From Glycomyces arizonensis DSM 44726 (GTDB lineage: Bacteria > Actinomycetota > Actinomycetes > Mycobacteriales > Micromonosporaceae), in assembly GCF_000482705.1 (NCBI RefSeq), contig NZ_AXWO01000026.1, positions 21,429-85,428 on the forward strand: a DNA stretch of 64,000 bases, given 5' to 3'. Shown piece after piece: positions 1-8,475 of this stretch. Positions within the stretch are counted from its first letter, which is position 1. Every line of letters starts with the position of its first letter. Made by a program: the position numbers and the translations under genes. Under the pieces are notes generated by a model. It ran no database searches. It had not been told where the DNA came from and saw nothing but the letters and a program-made list of their open reading frames with translations.

Positions 1-345
1 CGTGGTGTTGAGGTCGGCGGTGTCGTCGCCGAGGTCGATGTCGACGTCGAGCAGGCCGATGCCGTCGGCGGGGGCGGAGAACTCGCGCTCGTCGTCGGTG
101 AACTCGTGGAGGCGGTCGTCGCGGCCGACCGGGTCGCCCGAGGCGGCCCGCAGGAAGTGCTCGACGGTGGTGATCGCGTCCTCGGTCGGCAGGAACGACT
201 CGGCCTCCACCGAGGAGGACTGGCCGAAGTCGGTGGGGGCGGCCTGGACGACCTCGGGCGAGGAGGACTCGGGGACGCCGCAGGAGGCGAGCATGGGTGC
301 GGCCAGGCAGGAGACGGCGGCGCAGGCGAGGATTCTAGTGCGCAT
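1..345 (-). CDS. lpqB: LpqB lipoprotein, N-terminal part (cut by window edge)
   Basis: Only the first 115 codons are present; the gene runs off the left edge. The N-terminus has a basic start, a hydrophobic stretch and a lipobox (LASC followed by GVPESS), so it is predicted to be a lipoprotein exported by Sec and anchored at Cys22. The following residues are acidic and Ser/Pro-rich, as in LpqB, the lipoprotein that modulates the MtrAB two-component system in actinobacteria. The start codon lies 11 bases inside the end of mtrB, so translation is probably coupled to the kinase. Identification rests on the lipobox plus position directly after mtrA-mtrB; the diagnostic GerMN and propeller domains lie outside the window. 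Confidence 0.85.
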   Translation of the reverse strand, partial: MRTRILACAAVSCLAAPMLASCGVPESSSPEVVQAAPTDFGQSSSVEAESFLPTEDAITTVEHFLRAASGDPVGRDDRLHEFTDDEREFSAPADGIGLLDVDIDLGDDTADLNTT

Positions 346-1930
346 CGGGGGCCTCCTCGTCGAGTCGGAGCGGGATCGGGGACGTGATGACGCGGTTGCC
401 GGCCTGGAGGGGCAGCGTGAGCACGAACAGGGTGCCGCGGCCGACCTCGCCGACGGCCTGGAGGGTGCCGGAGTGGAGCTTGGCGTCTTCGAGGCTGATG
501 GCCAGGCCGAGGCCGGTGCCGCCGGTCTTGCGCGTGCGGGAGGGGTCGGCGCGCCAGAACCGGTCGAAGACGCGGTCGGCGTGCCCGGGCTTGAGGCCGA
601 CGCCGTGGTCGCGGACGGCGACGGCGACGGCGGTCTCGGATTCGGCGACGGTGACCTCGACGGGGCGGCCCTCGGCGTGCTCGATGGCGTTGGAGACGAG
701 GTTGCGCACGATGCGCTGGACGCGCCGCGAGTCGACCTCGGCGACGACGCGCCGGGCGGGGCGGTGGACGGTGACGGTGACGCCCCAGTCGTCGGCGAGG
801 GCCGACTGCTGGGCGACGACGTCCTCGACGATGGGGTTGACGTCGACCGCGTCGACTTCGAGGGACGCGAAGCCGGAGTCGAAGCGGGAGATCTCCAACA
901 GTTCCTGGAGGAGGTCCTCGAAGCGGTCGATCTCGTGCTGGAGCAGCTCGGTGGAGCGCTTGGTGACGGCGTCGAAGTCCTCGCGGGTGTCGTAGAGCAG
1001 GTCGGCGGCCATGCGGATCGTCGCCAGCGGGGTGCGCAGCTCGTGGGAGACGTCGGAGGTGAAGCGGCGCTGCATCATGGACATCTCTTCGAGGCGCCGG
1101 ATCTGGCTCTGGAGGTTCTCGGCCATGAGGTTGAACGAGCCGGCCAGGCGGGCGAGGTCGTCGGCGCCGCGGACCTCCATGCGCTCGTGGAGGAGTCCGG
1201 CGGCGAGCCGCTGGGAGGTGCGGGCGGCCTCGCGGACGGGGGTGACGACCAGGCGCGTCACGAGGGCGGCGATGACGCCGAGGAGGAGCACCAGGGCGAT
1301 GCCGGCGAGCGCGAGGTTGGTGCGCAGGAGGCTGATGGCCTTCTGCTCGGAGTCGAGCGGGTAGAACGCGTACAGCTCGTACTCGACGGCCAGCTCGATC
1401 GGCGCGCCGACGATGAGGTACTGGGTCGTCTCGCGGTCCTCGAAGTCGAAGGTGCCGTACTGGCTGGCGACGTTGCCGCCGCGCACCAGCTCGCGCAGCT
1501 CGTCCGAGGGCAGGTCGATGCCGCCGACGGGGTTGGACTTGACGACGTCGCCGTCGGCGGTGGTCAGCAGGAGGTAGGGCGCGAAGACGGGGTCCTCGGC
1601 GATCTCGTTGGCGATCCGCTGCATGGTGGGGCCGAGGGTGTTGTCGTCCGAGGAGGTGAAGGTGCCCAGCTGGTCGGCGGCGCGCTCGACGGCGTTGACG
1701 GTCTCGTCGACGGCGGTGTCCTGCTGGTTGGCGAGCAGGCCGGAGGTCACCGACCCGGCGACGACGAAGCTGAAGGTGAGGACCAGGACGGTGGAGGCGA
1801 TGAGGGTGGAGGCGACGACCCGCAGCTGGAGGGAGGCGCGGAAGCGGCCGACGATCGGGTTCGCCGCCCGCACGGCCAGGTGCCGCAGCCGCCCGCCGAT
1901 GCCCCGCAACCAGGTGGAGGTGCGGCCCAC
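335..1930 (-). CDS. mtrB: MtrB sensor histidine kinase
   Basis: A 531-residue membrane histidine kinase, partner of MtrA in envelope and cell-division control. The N-terminus has a transmembrane helix (about residues 30-55), then an extracytoplasmic domain and a second helix (about 190-212). A HAMP segment follows, then the HisKA box SHELRTPLATIRM and a HATPase with the N box (LVSNAIEH) and G boxes (DHGVGL, GGTGLGLAI). The GTG start overlaps the mtrA stop by one base (TAGTG), which fixes the start and indicates translational coupling. The 3' end overlaps lpqB by 11 bases. Size and order match the mtrA-mtrB-lpqB operon found across actinobacteria. The signal it senses cannot be read from the sequence. 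Confidence 0.95.
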   Translation of the reverse strand: MGRTSTWLRGIGGRLRHLAVRAANPIVGRFRASLQLRVVASTLIASTVLVLTFSFVVAGSVTSGLLANQQDTAVDETVNAVERAADQLGTFTSSDDNTLGPTMQRIANEIAEDPVFAPYLLLTTADGDVVKSNPVGGIDLPSDELRELVRGGNVASQYGTFDFEDRETTQYLIVGAPIELAVEYELYAFYPLDSEQKAISLLRTNLALAGIALVLLLGVIAALVTRLVVTPVREAARTSQRLAAGLLHERMEVRGADDLARLAGSFNLMAENLQSQIRRLEEMSMMQRRFTSDVSHELRTPLATIRMAADLLYDTREDFDAVTKRSTELLQHEIDRFEDLLQELLEISRFDSGFASLEVDAVDVNPIVEDVVAQQSALADDWGVTVTVHRPARRVVAEVDSRRVQRIVRNLVSNAIEHAEGRPVEVTVAESETAVAVAVRDHGVGLKPGHADRVFDRFWRADPSRTRKTGGTGLGLAISLEDAKLHSGTLQAVGEVGRGTLFVLTLPLQAGNRVITSPIPLRLDEEAPDAH

Positions 1931-2625
1931 TATCCCAATCCGGCTTTGTACCCGACGCCGCGGACGGTCTGGATGAGCTGGGGGCGCTCGGGGTCGGGCT
2001 CGATCTTGGCCCGCAGGCGCTGGACGTGGACGTTGACCAGCCGCGTGTCGGCCGAGTGCCGGTAGCCCCAGACCTGCTCCAGGAGCACCTGCCGCGTGAA
2101 GACCTGGCGGGGCTTGCGGGCGAGCGCCACCAAGAGGTCGAATTCGAGCGGGGTCAGCTTCACCTCGGCGCCGTTGAGGGTCACCTGGTGGGCGGGCACG
2201 TCGATCTGGACCTGGAGGCCGGGCTTGCCGATCTCCAGGCGTTCGGGCGTGACGTCGTCGCCGCGCCGCAGGCGGGCGCGGATGCGGGCGACGAGCTCCT
2301 TGGGCTTGAACGGTTTGACGATGTAGTCGTCGGCGCCCGATTCGAGGCCGAGGACGACGTCGACGGTGTCGGACTTGGCGGTGAGCATGACGATCGGGAC
2401 GCCGGACTCGCCGCGGATGGCCTTGGCGACGTCGATGCCGCTCATGCCGGGCAGCATGAGGTCGAGCAGGACGATGTCGGGGCGGTGCTCCTTGAACGCG
2501 GCAAGGGCTTTCTCGCCGTCGGTGACGAAGGTGGGGGTGAAGCCCTCGGTCCGCAGGATGATGCCGAGCATCTCCGCCAACGCCGGGTCGTCGTCGACGA
2601 CGAGTACACGTGCTCTCATGGACAC
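1930..2625 (-). CDS. mtrA: MtrA response regulator
   Basis: An OmpR/PhoB-family response regulator of 231 residues. The receiver domain has the acidic pocket VVDDD, the phospho-acceptor Asp in LLDLMLPG and the conserved Lys in VKPFKPKEL. The C-terminal winged helix ends in RLVNVHVQRLRAK and TVRGVGYKAG. It is nearly superimposable on mycobacterial MtrA as I remember it. Two starts are possible: GTG at 2625, with GAGGTGG seven bases upstream, or ATG at 2619, where that ribosome site sits 13 bases away. I chose the GTG on spacing. It is the first gene of mtrA-mtrB-lpqB. The upstream gap contains the terminator of ndh, so mtrA should have its own promoter near 2626-2650, although I cannot see a convincing -35/-10 pair. 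Confidence 0.95.
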   Translation of the reverse strand: MSMRARVLVVDDDPALAEMLGIILRTEGFTPTFVTDGEKALAAFKEHRPDIVLLDLMLPGMSGIDVAKAIRGESGVPIVMLTAKSDTVDVVLGLESGADDYIVKPFKPKELVARIRARLRRGDDVTPERLEIGKPGLQVQIDVPAHQVTLNGAEVKLTPLEFDLLVALARKPRQVFTRQVLLEQVWGYRHSADTRLVNVHVQRLRAKIEPDPERPQLIQTVRGVGYKAGLG

Positions 2626-2650
2626 CAGTTTTCCACCTCGCAAAAGACGA

Positions 2651-2680
2651 GAGCACCACGGGTGGTCACCCGTGGTGCTC
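2651..2680 (-). terminator. Rho-independent terminator after ndh
   Basis: A perfect 14-bp stem (GAGCACCACGGGTG and its complement) with a two-base loop lies between the ndh stop and mtrA. On the minus strand it is followed by TCTCGTCTTTTG, a short U-rich tail, so it most likely ends the ndh transcript and separates it from mtrAB-lpqB. Confidence 0.85.
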
Positions 2681-2694
2681 CCACTGTATCGCTG

Positions 2695-4068
2695 TCAGCC
2701 CGGTTCCCCGGCCCGCGCGGGGTCGGACCCGGCGGCGATGGCCTCGAACGGCTCGCGGCCGAGGCTGATCTCGCCGAGCTGGACCATCTCGCGCTTGGTG
2801 AAGAACCCGACGATCCAGTCGGCGAGGATGCGGCCCTTGCGGCCGACGCCGGGCACGCGCGTCAGGTGGTAGCCGCGGTGCATGAACCAGGCGAGCAGGC
2901 CCTTGGCCTTGAACCCGTAGGTGTTGGCGACGCCCTTGTACAGGCCGAGCCCGGCCACCGAACCGATGTACTTGTGCTCGTACGGCTTGAGGGCGGCACC
3001 CACGTGCTTGGCGTAGATGTTGTCGGCCAGGACCTGGGCCTGGCGGACGGCGTGCTGGGCGCTGGGCGCGCAGTACTTCATCGGGAAGTCCGAGGTGTCG
3101 GGCACCTGGGCGGAGTCGCCCGCGCCCCACGCGCCGTCGACGACCTCGCCGATCTCGGCGGTGCCGGCCTCGACGCCCGTGGCGACCTGGAGGCGCGTGT
3201 TGCACTCCAGGTGGCCCTTGGGGCCGATCGGCAGGTCGGTCTTCTTCAGCAGCGGGCTGGGCATGACGCCGGCGGTCCAGATGATGGTGTCGGTGTCGAA
3301 CTCCTCGCCGTCGGTGAGGACGACGTGGCCGCCCTCGCAGGACTTCAGGGTGGTGTTCAGGCGGATGTCGACGCCGCGCTTGGTGAGCTCGCGGGCGGCG
3401 TAGGCGCCCATCTGCGGGCCGACCTCGGGCATGATCTTGTCGGCGTACTCGACGAGGTACCACTTGATCTCGTCGGGGTCGATCTCCGGGTAGTCGTGGA
3501 CGACCGTGGCCGTCAGGTCCTCGAGCTCGCCGAGCGTCTCGGCACCGGCGAAGCCGCCGCCGACGGTGACGAACGTGAGGGCCTTGCGGCGGATGTCCGG
3601 GTCGGTGGTGCTCACGGCCGCGGCGAAGCGCTGGAGGACGTGGTTGCGCAGCCAGATCGCCTCGCCCATCGTCTTGATGCCGATGGCGGCGTCGGCCAGG
3701 CCGGGAATGGGCAGGGGGCGGGAGACCGACCCGGGGGCGACGACGATCTCGTCGTACTCGATCTCGCGGGTGGGGCCTTCGACCGGCTGCATGGTGAGCC
3801 TGCGGGCGGCGTGGTCGATGTCGGTGACGCCGCCGGTGAGGATGGTGCAGTGCTTGAGCGCGCGGCGCAGCGGCACCACGCCGTGGCGCGGGGAGATGTT
3901 GCCTGCAGCCGCCTCGGGCAGGAACGGCTGGTAGGTCATGTGCTGGTTGGGGTCGATGACCATCAGTTCCACTTGACCGCGCTTGATGTCGCTCTTCAGC
4001 TTCTTGCTCAAGCGTTCGGCAACGTAAAAACCGACGTGACCGGCACCTATCACGACTATACGTTTCAC
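2695..4068 (-). CDS. ndh: Type II NADH dehydrogenase (NDH-2)
   Basis: A 457-residue single-subunit NADH:quinone oxidoreductase that passes electrons from NADH to menaquinone without pumping protons. Two Rossmann dinucleotide sites are visible: an N-terminal FAD site (VIGAGHVGFYVAE) and a central NADH site (VTVGGGFAGAETLGEL). The family motif IIWTAGVMPSPLL and the FAD-binding GDSAQVPD segment follow. The C-terminus is amphipathic, as expected for peripheral membrane attachment. The GTG start lies 14 bases after the upstream membrane-protein gene, so it may belong to the MoxR/DUF58 transcript, but the weak ribosome site and spacing leave room for its own promoter. A strong hairpin follows the stop. 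Confidence 0.93.
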   Translation of the reverse strand: MKRIVVIGAGHVGFYVAERLSKKLKSDIKRGQVELMVIDPNQHMTYQPFLPEAAAGNISPRHGVVPLRRALKHCTILTGGVTDIDHAARRLTMQPVEGPTREIEYDEIVVAPGSVSRPLPIPGLADAAIGIKTMGEAIWLRNHVLQRFAAAVSTTDPDIRRKALTFVTVGGGFAGAETLGELEDLTATVVHDYPEIDPDEIKWYLVEYADKIMPEVGPQMGAYAARELTKRGVDIRLNTTLKSCEGGHVVLTDGEEFDTDTIIWTAGVMPSPLLKKTDLPIGPKGHLECNTRLQVATGVEAGTAEIGEVVDGAWGAGDSAQVPDTSDFPMKYCAPSAQHAVRQAQVLADNIYAKHVGAALKPYEHKYIGSVAGLGLYKGVANTYGFKAKGLLAWFMHRGYHLTRVPGVGRKGRILADWIVGFFTKREMVQLGEISLGREPFEAIAAGSDPARAGEPG

Positions 4069-4082
4069 ATGTTCAATTCTGA

Positions 4083-4703
4083 CTAGCGCGGGCTCCTCTT
4101 GTGTAGGGAACGCGCCAGGACGTAGATCACCGTGACAGCCGCCACGAGACCGACACCCACCGCTACGGCCGGGGATATAGCGGCGAAATAGGCGGTGAAC
4201 AGGGCCAGAAGTCCCGCGAAGGCCACTGTCGACGCCGCGACGATCCCCAGGTGGCGGGCCCAGGTGTGGACGATCTCACTGTCCACCGTCGTAGTCGTTC
4301 GGAAGCGCTGGGCGACGGCGGCGGCCGAGTGCCCGGCGTAGAGCAGGACGGCCGCGGCGGCGGGGATCCACAGCCCGCCGTGGTCCTCGTACACGCTCGA
4401 GGTGATCAGCCAGGCCGCGATGACGGTGGCCGAGGCCGCGAGCGGGGCGATCCCGGCGGGCGCGAGCGCGGCGGTGAGCGACAGGGCCGCGGCGACGATG
4501 AGGTAGGCGGCCGAGGACGACCACTGCGGCGGGACCGCCACTTCGGCGGCGATGAAGTAGGACAGGCCGACCGTCGATCGCAGCAGCACGGCCGCCGGGG
4601 CCAGGCGCCGCAGCCACGAGGCGGCGCGGCGGCGGCCGCTCCGCGTGCGCAGGCGCAGGCCGTCACCCATCGCCTCGAACAGTCCCCGCTGGGCGTCGCT
4701 CAC
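4083..4703 (-). CDS. Membrane protein at the end of the MoxR/DUF58 operon
   Basis: A 206-residue protein beginning VSDAQRGLFEAMGDGL. A short cytoplasmic N-terminus rich in Arg is followed by about six hydrophobic segments, with the last helices from about residue 140 to 198 and a basic tail (RSLHKRSPR). I do not recognise a named family. The GTG start overlaps the stop of the DUF58 gene by four bases (GTGA), so it is clearly the last gene of that overlapping operon and translationally coupled. It may be a membrane partner of the MoxR-DUF58 complex; that role is inferred only from linkage. Confidence 0.8.
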   Translation of the reverse strand: MSDAQRGLFEAMGDGLRLRTRSGRRRAASWLRRLAPAAVLLRSTVGLSYFIAAEVAVPPQWSSSAAYLIVAAALSLTAALAPAGIAPLAASATVIAAWLITSSVYEDHGGLWIPAAAAVLLYAGHSAAAVAQRFRTTTTVDSEIVHTWARHLGIVAASTVAFAGLLALFTAYFAAISPAVAVGVGLVAAVTVIYVLARSLHKRSPR

Positions 4704-6055
4704 CGGTACCGCCTCCTGACCAGCTGGGCGATGACGTCGTCGAGGGAGGCCGATCCGGTCCACGGCTCGACGGCGACGCCGAGGTCGCGCAGCTCCATGA
4801 CCGTGTTGGTGCGGGCCAGGCGCCACAGCCGCTCGGCGTACGGCGTCCAGTGCGAGCGGGCCGGCGGCGCGACGTGGCCCGGCAGCGTGTCGACGCACAG
4901 CACGGGCCGCCCGGCGCGGGCGAGGGCGGCGACCAGCCCGATGGAGCGCTCCGTGAGCAGGGGGGTGAAGACCACGTGCATGCTGCGGTGGCTGTCGAGC
5001 CGGCGGCGGAGCATCTCGACCGACGGCGGGAGCGAGTCGGCGGGGATCTCGACCGAGGCGAGCCAGCGCAGCAGCGCCAGGTTGTGGCGCCGCCCCGTCC
5101 CGGCTCGCAGGCGGCGGGCGCGGGCCCCGAACTCGATGCAGCCGACGCGGTCGCCTTGCAGCGCGTAGTGGGCGGCGACGGCCCCCGCGGCCCGGACGGT
5201 GAGGTCGGCGACCGAGGCGGGCCCGTCCACGCCGCCGGATTCACCGGCCTCGATCTGGAGGTCGAGGATCAAGGTGACGTCGGTGTCCCGCTCGGACAGC
5301 GTGGCGTTGACGTACAGCTCCTGGGACCGGGCGGAGGTGCGCCAGTCGATGCGGCGGAGCCGGTCGCCGGGCTGGTAGAGCCGGACCTCGGCGAGTTCGC
5401 CGGAGTCGCCGATGCGGCGGGAGCGGTGGACGCCCGCGACGCCGTCGGCGAACGGCAGGGACTCGGCGGAGTCGAACCAGCCGGGGACCGGCAGGACCCA
5501 CACCTTCTGGCCGGGCAGGCGCTGGACGGTCGTCTCCAGCAGCCCGCCGCACGCGTACGACTGGACGTGGACGGGGCCGAGGTGGTGGCCGCCCCAGCGC
5601 TTGGCGCGCCCGGCGACGAGCAGCTCGCGGGCCGAGTTCGGGTAGAGCCGCTCGGCGAAGTCGCCGCGGCCGGTGTGCAGGTCGATCCAGTGGTCGGCGG
5701 CGGCGGTGACGACGGTCGTGACGCGGACGGGCTCGGGGTTGGCGACGTGGAGGACGGCTGAGGCGGTGTCGCCTTCGGCGCAGACTGCCTCGCCGACGTC
5801 GAGGCGGGCCTCGGGAGTCCGCTCGGGCCGCTCGCGCAGCAGCAGGACGGTGCCGACGACGAACGGGGCGGCGATGAGCGCGAGGTCCACGCGTCCGAAG
5901 GCGACGGACACGATGAGGCAGCACGCGGCGATGGCGACCGCGCGGGTGAGGGCGGCGGTGCGCCGCCACTCGACGGGCCGCTCGCGGGGGCGCTCGGCCC
6001 GCGTCCGCGCGTTGTCGGTGCGCAGACTGAGCACCGGGTCGGCTGCCAGGCTCAT
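4700..6055 (-). CDS. DUF58 domain protein (MoxR partner)
   Basis: A 451-residue protein. Two adjacent N-terminal membrane helices (about residues 35-75) are followed by a beta-rich region and the DUF58 signature: LRRIDWRTSARSQELYV, then a von Willebrand A-like segment with VTLILDLQIE. DUF58 proteins are almost always encoded next to MoxR ATPases and are thought to link them to a membrane complex. The ATG start overlaps the moxR stop (ATGA), and the 3' end overlaps the next gene by four bases. Both junctions indicate coupled translation. The molecular substrate of these complexes is largely unknown. Confidence 0.9.
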   Translation of the reverse strand: MSLAADPVLSLRTDNARTRAERPRERPVEWRRTAALTRAVAIAACCLIVSVAFGRVDLALIAAPFVVGTVLLLRERPERTPEARLDVGEAVCAEGDTASAVLHVANPEPVRVTTVVTAAADHWIDLHTGRGDFAERLYPNSARELLVAGRAKRWGGHHLGPVHVQSYACGGLLETTVQRLPGQKVWVLPVPGWFDSAESLPFADGVAGVHRSRRIGDSGELAEVRLYQPGDRLRRIDWRTSARSQELYVNATLSERDTDVTLILDLQIEAGESGGVDGPASVADLTVRAAGAVAAHYALQGDRVGCIEFGARARRLRAGTGRRHNLALLRWLASVEIPADSLPPSVEMLRRRLDSHRSMHVVFTPLLTERSIGLVAALARAGRPVLCVDTLPGHVAPPARSHWTPYAERLWRLARTNTVMELRDLGVAVEPWTGSASLDDVIAQLVRRRYR

Positions 6056-7062
6056 CTTTGGTTCGGGATCCGGCCGTAGGTCGGCGCCTGCGCCGTCTGC
6101 GGCGCCTCGACGCCGTGGCAGATGTCGGCGACGACGGTGGCGGGGTCGATGCGGCGCATCCACAGCTCGGGGCGCAGCGTGATGCGGTGCGCGAGCGCGG
6201 CGCCGGCGACGCCCTTGACGTCGTCGGGGGTGACGAAGTCGCGCCCGGACAGGACCGCGAGCGCCCGCGAGGCGAGCAGCAGCGCGAGCGAGCCGCGCGG
6301 GGAGGCGCCGACCTGCAACTGCGAGTGCGTGCGGGAGGCGGCCACGATGGCGACCATGTAGCGGCCCACGGAGTCCTCGACGGTGACGTGTTCGAGGGCG
6401 GCCTGCATGGCGACGAGGGTCTCGGCGTCGATGACCGGGTCGAGCTCGACGTCCTCGGTGCGGCGCCCGAGGCGCCGCTGGAGGACCTCCCACTCCTCGT
6501 CCTGGGTGGGGTAGCCGAACGAGACCCGCAGCAGGAACCGGTCCAACTGCGCTTCGGGCAGCTGGTAGGTGCCCTCGAACTCGACGGGGTTGGAGGTGGC
6601 CAGCACGGTGAAGGGCCGCGGCAGGCGGTAGGTCTCCCCTTCGACCGAGACCTGCCGCTCCTGCATGGCCTCCAGCAGCGCCGACTGCGTCTTCGGCGGC
6701 GTCCGGTTGATCTCGTCGGCCAACAGCAGGTTGGTGTGGACCGGGCCCTTGCGGTAGACGAACTCGCCGGACTTCTGGTTGTACAGGAAGGAGCCGGTGA
6801 CGTCGGCCGGGAGCAGGTCGGGGGTGAACTGGAGGCGCCGGAAGTCGAGGCCGAGGCTCTGCGCGAAGCACCGGGCGGTGAGCGTCTTCCCGAGGCCGGG
6901 GAGGTCTTCGAGGAGGATGTGCCCTCCGGCAAGGATCCCGGCCAGCACCAGCTTCAGCGACTCGTCCTTGCCGACGATGACGGACTGGACGGACTTGAGG
7001 ACCGCCTGGGAGTGCCGGGCGACCTCGTCGAGGCCGATCGGCGGTGCGGCGTGGTCGTTCAT
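6052..7062 (-). CDS. MoxR-family AAA+ ATPase
   Basis: A 336-residue AAA+ ATPase of the MoxR class, a chaperone-like family involved in assembling membrane or metal-dependent complexes. Visible motifs are Walker A (EDLPGLGKTLTAR), Walker B with the MoxR consensus LLADEINRTPPKTQSALLEAM, sensor 1 (VLATSNPVEFEGTYQLPEAQLDRF) and the C-terminal helical lid with ASPRGSLALLLASRA. The start ATG shares one base with the upstream stop (TGATG), and the 3' end overlaps the DUF58 gene. Gene order MoxR-DUF58 with DUF4129 upstream is the classic arrangement in actinobacteria. Confidence 0.95.
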   Translation of the reverse strand: MNDHAAPPIGLDEVARHSQAVLKSVQSVIVGKDESLKLVLAGILAGGHILLEDLPGLGKTLTARCFAQSLGLDFRRLQFTPDLLPADVTGSFLYNQKSGEFVYRKGPVHTNLLLADEINRTPPKTQSALLEAMQERQVSVEGETYRLPRPFTVLATSNPVEFEGTYQLPEAQLDRFLLRVSFGYPTQDEEWEVLQRRLGRRTEDVELDPVIDAETLVAMQAALEHVTVEDSVGRYMVAIVAASRTHSQLQVGASPRGSLALLLASRALAVLSGRDFVTPDDVKGVAGAALAHRITLRPELWMRRIDPATVVADICHGVEAPQTAQAPTYGRIPNQR

Positions 7063-7571
7063 CAGATGGCCTCGATCCTGGTGAGGTGTTCGTGGAGCTG
7101 CCATTCGGTGGGGCAGTCGGGGACGGGCGCGGTGAGGAAGGCGTAGGTGCGCTCGCCGAGTATGCCGCGGCACTGGTCGGCGTCGCCGCGCAGTGAGAGG
7201 CCGCGGCGCAGCCGCAGCCGCTCCTCGGCGAGCTCGACGATCCGCCGCTTGGCGTTGCTGCCGTCGAAGGTGCCGGGCCTGGTCTCGGCGAAGATCAGCT
7301 GGTCCTCCCAGCGGTTGACCTCGACGAACGGCCGCCACGTGGAGGTGTTGACGCTGCGGGTGGTGAGCTCGGGGCCCGGCTCGGTGTCGGGGCGCAGGGC
7401 GGCGACCATCGCGTTGAGCGCGAGTCCGGCGAGAGCGAGGAGGGCCACCTGCCACAGCAGCAGTTCGACGCCGGAGACGCGCGCGATGCCCCACACCGCG
7501 GCGGCGCAGGCGACGATGCCGACGGCGGGCCAGAAGCGCAGCCGCCCGAACGGGGCGAGGAAGTCACTCAC
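7062..7571 (-). CDS. Two-helix membrane protein between DUF4129 and moxR
   Basis: A 169-residue protein starting VSDFLAPFGRLRFWPAVG. Two hydrophobic helices (about residues 13-30 and 36-58) are followed by a soluble, charged C-terminus containing VNRWEDQLIFAE and an Arg/Leu-rich helix (AEERLRLRRGLSLRG). I recognise no catalytic motif. Similar small membrane proteins sit at this position in other actinobacterial MoxR operons. GTGA overlap with the upstream DUF4129 gene and TGATG overlap with moxR show it is translated as part of the operon. Confidence 0.85.
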   Translation of the reverse strand: MSDFLAPFGRLRFWPAVGIVACAAAVWGIARVSGVELLLWQVALLALAGLALNAMVAALRPDTEPGPELTTRSVNTSTWRPFVEVNRWEDQLIFAETRPGTFDGSNAKRRIVELAEERLRLRRGLSLRGDADQCRGILGERTYAFLTAPVPDCPTEWQLHEHLTRIEAI

Positions 7572-8356
7572 CGCGCCTCCCTGACGCCGAGCTGGCCTTG
7601 CAGCTCGACCAGTGCCGAGCGCGCCCGGTCGCGGTCGTCCTCGCCGACCTCGTGCGGCGAGTAGCGGGCCCGCAGGTAGGCCTCGGAGAGGCGGGCGAGC
7701 GAGCGGCCGTCGAGCTCATGGCGTTCGAGGAGCTTGCGGACCAGGTCCGAGGGCGTGTCGGACGGTTCCCTGGGGATGCCGACCCGCTCGCCGGCGTCCT
7801 CGAAGTGCACCCAGCAGGCGATGATGGCGCTGCGCGGGTCGGTGCCGAGGTCGATCTCGGCGAGCCCGGCGGCGACGGCCGCTTCGACGAGGGCGACGTC
7901 GCGGTGGAGGTGCTGCGGTTCGACCTCTTGGCGCCGGTCGGTGGCCTGCGCGTCGATCAGCCAGCGGACGAGCTGGCGCGCCAGCACCGCCAGCAGCAGC
8001 GCGACCGGGATGCCGACGAGGACGCCGAGGATGAGCCAGGAGACCCACGGCGGCAGCGAGGAGTCGCCGGTGTCCTCGAACATCGGCTCGGTGGTGATCT
8101 CGACCTGCGCTTCGGTCTCGAGGGCCGGCGGCGCCGCGGTGCCCTCCGAGTCGAGCAGCACCTCGCCTTCGCGCCACTGCATCCCGGTGCCCTGGGCGGC
8201 GAGTCCGACCACGACGAGCGCGGCGACGGCCACGATGACGGGCAGCCAGCGGCGGCGCATCAGCATGCGCCCGGTCGCGTCGTGCCCGGCGCTGCGGCGT
8301 GCGTCATGGGGGACCTCATGGGGTGACGTGGACTCATGTTGCGTGACGCCCACCAT
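7568..8356 (-). CDS. DUF4129 domain membrane protein
   Basis: A 262-residue protein, first gene of the MoxR operon. It has an N-terminal helix (about residues 37-55), an extracytoplasmic segment with acidic and Thr-rich residues, a second helix (about 107-130) and a C-terminal cytoplasmic domain. That domain carries the DUF4129 pattern: DPRSAIIACWVHFEDAGERV, then RSLARLSEAYLRARYSPHEV. The start is uncertain. ATG 8356 has no clear ribosome site, and Met codons about 30 residues later would also keep both helices. The upstream 119-base gap separates it from the divergent PD-(D/E)XK gene and should hold both promoters. Confidence 0.85.
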   Translation of the reverse strand: MVGVTQHESTSPHEVPHDARRSAGHDATGRMLMRRRWLPVIVAVAALVVVGLAAQGTGMQWREGEVLLDSEGTAAPPALETEAQVEITTEPMFEDTGDSSLPPWVSWLILGVLVGIPVALLLAVLARQLVRWLIDAQATDRRQEVEPQHLHRDVALVEAAVAAGLAEIDLGTDPRSAIIACWVHFEDAGERVGIPREPSDTPSDLVRKLLERHELDGRSLARLSEAYLRARYSPHEVGEDDRDRARSALVELQGQLGVREAR

Positions 8357-8475
8357 AACGCCAGAACACCGCGACCGCCCAACCTCCTCCCACCACTCGA
8401 ACGAAGACGCGACTGTCTCGTATCCGACAGTGTCGGTCCCATGGCGGAGCGCGTTCGATTCCTAATGTCTGACGC

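Noticed and set aside
2..2065. Long plus-strand open frame opposite mtrB
   Set aside because: It is the antisense of mtrB and lpqB, of odd Gly/Asp/Val-rich composition typical of GC-rich shadow frames, with no domain.
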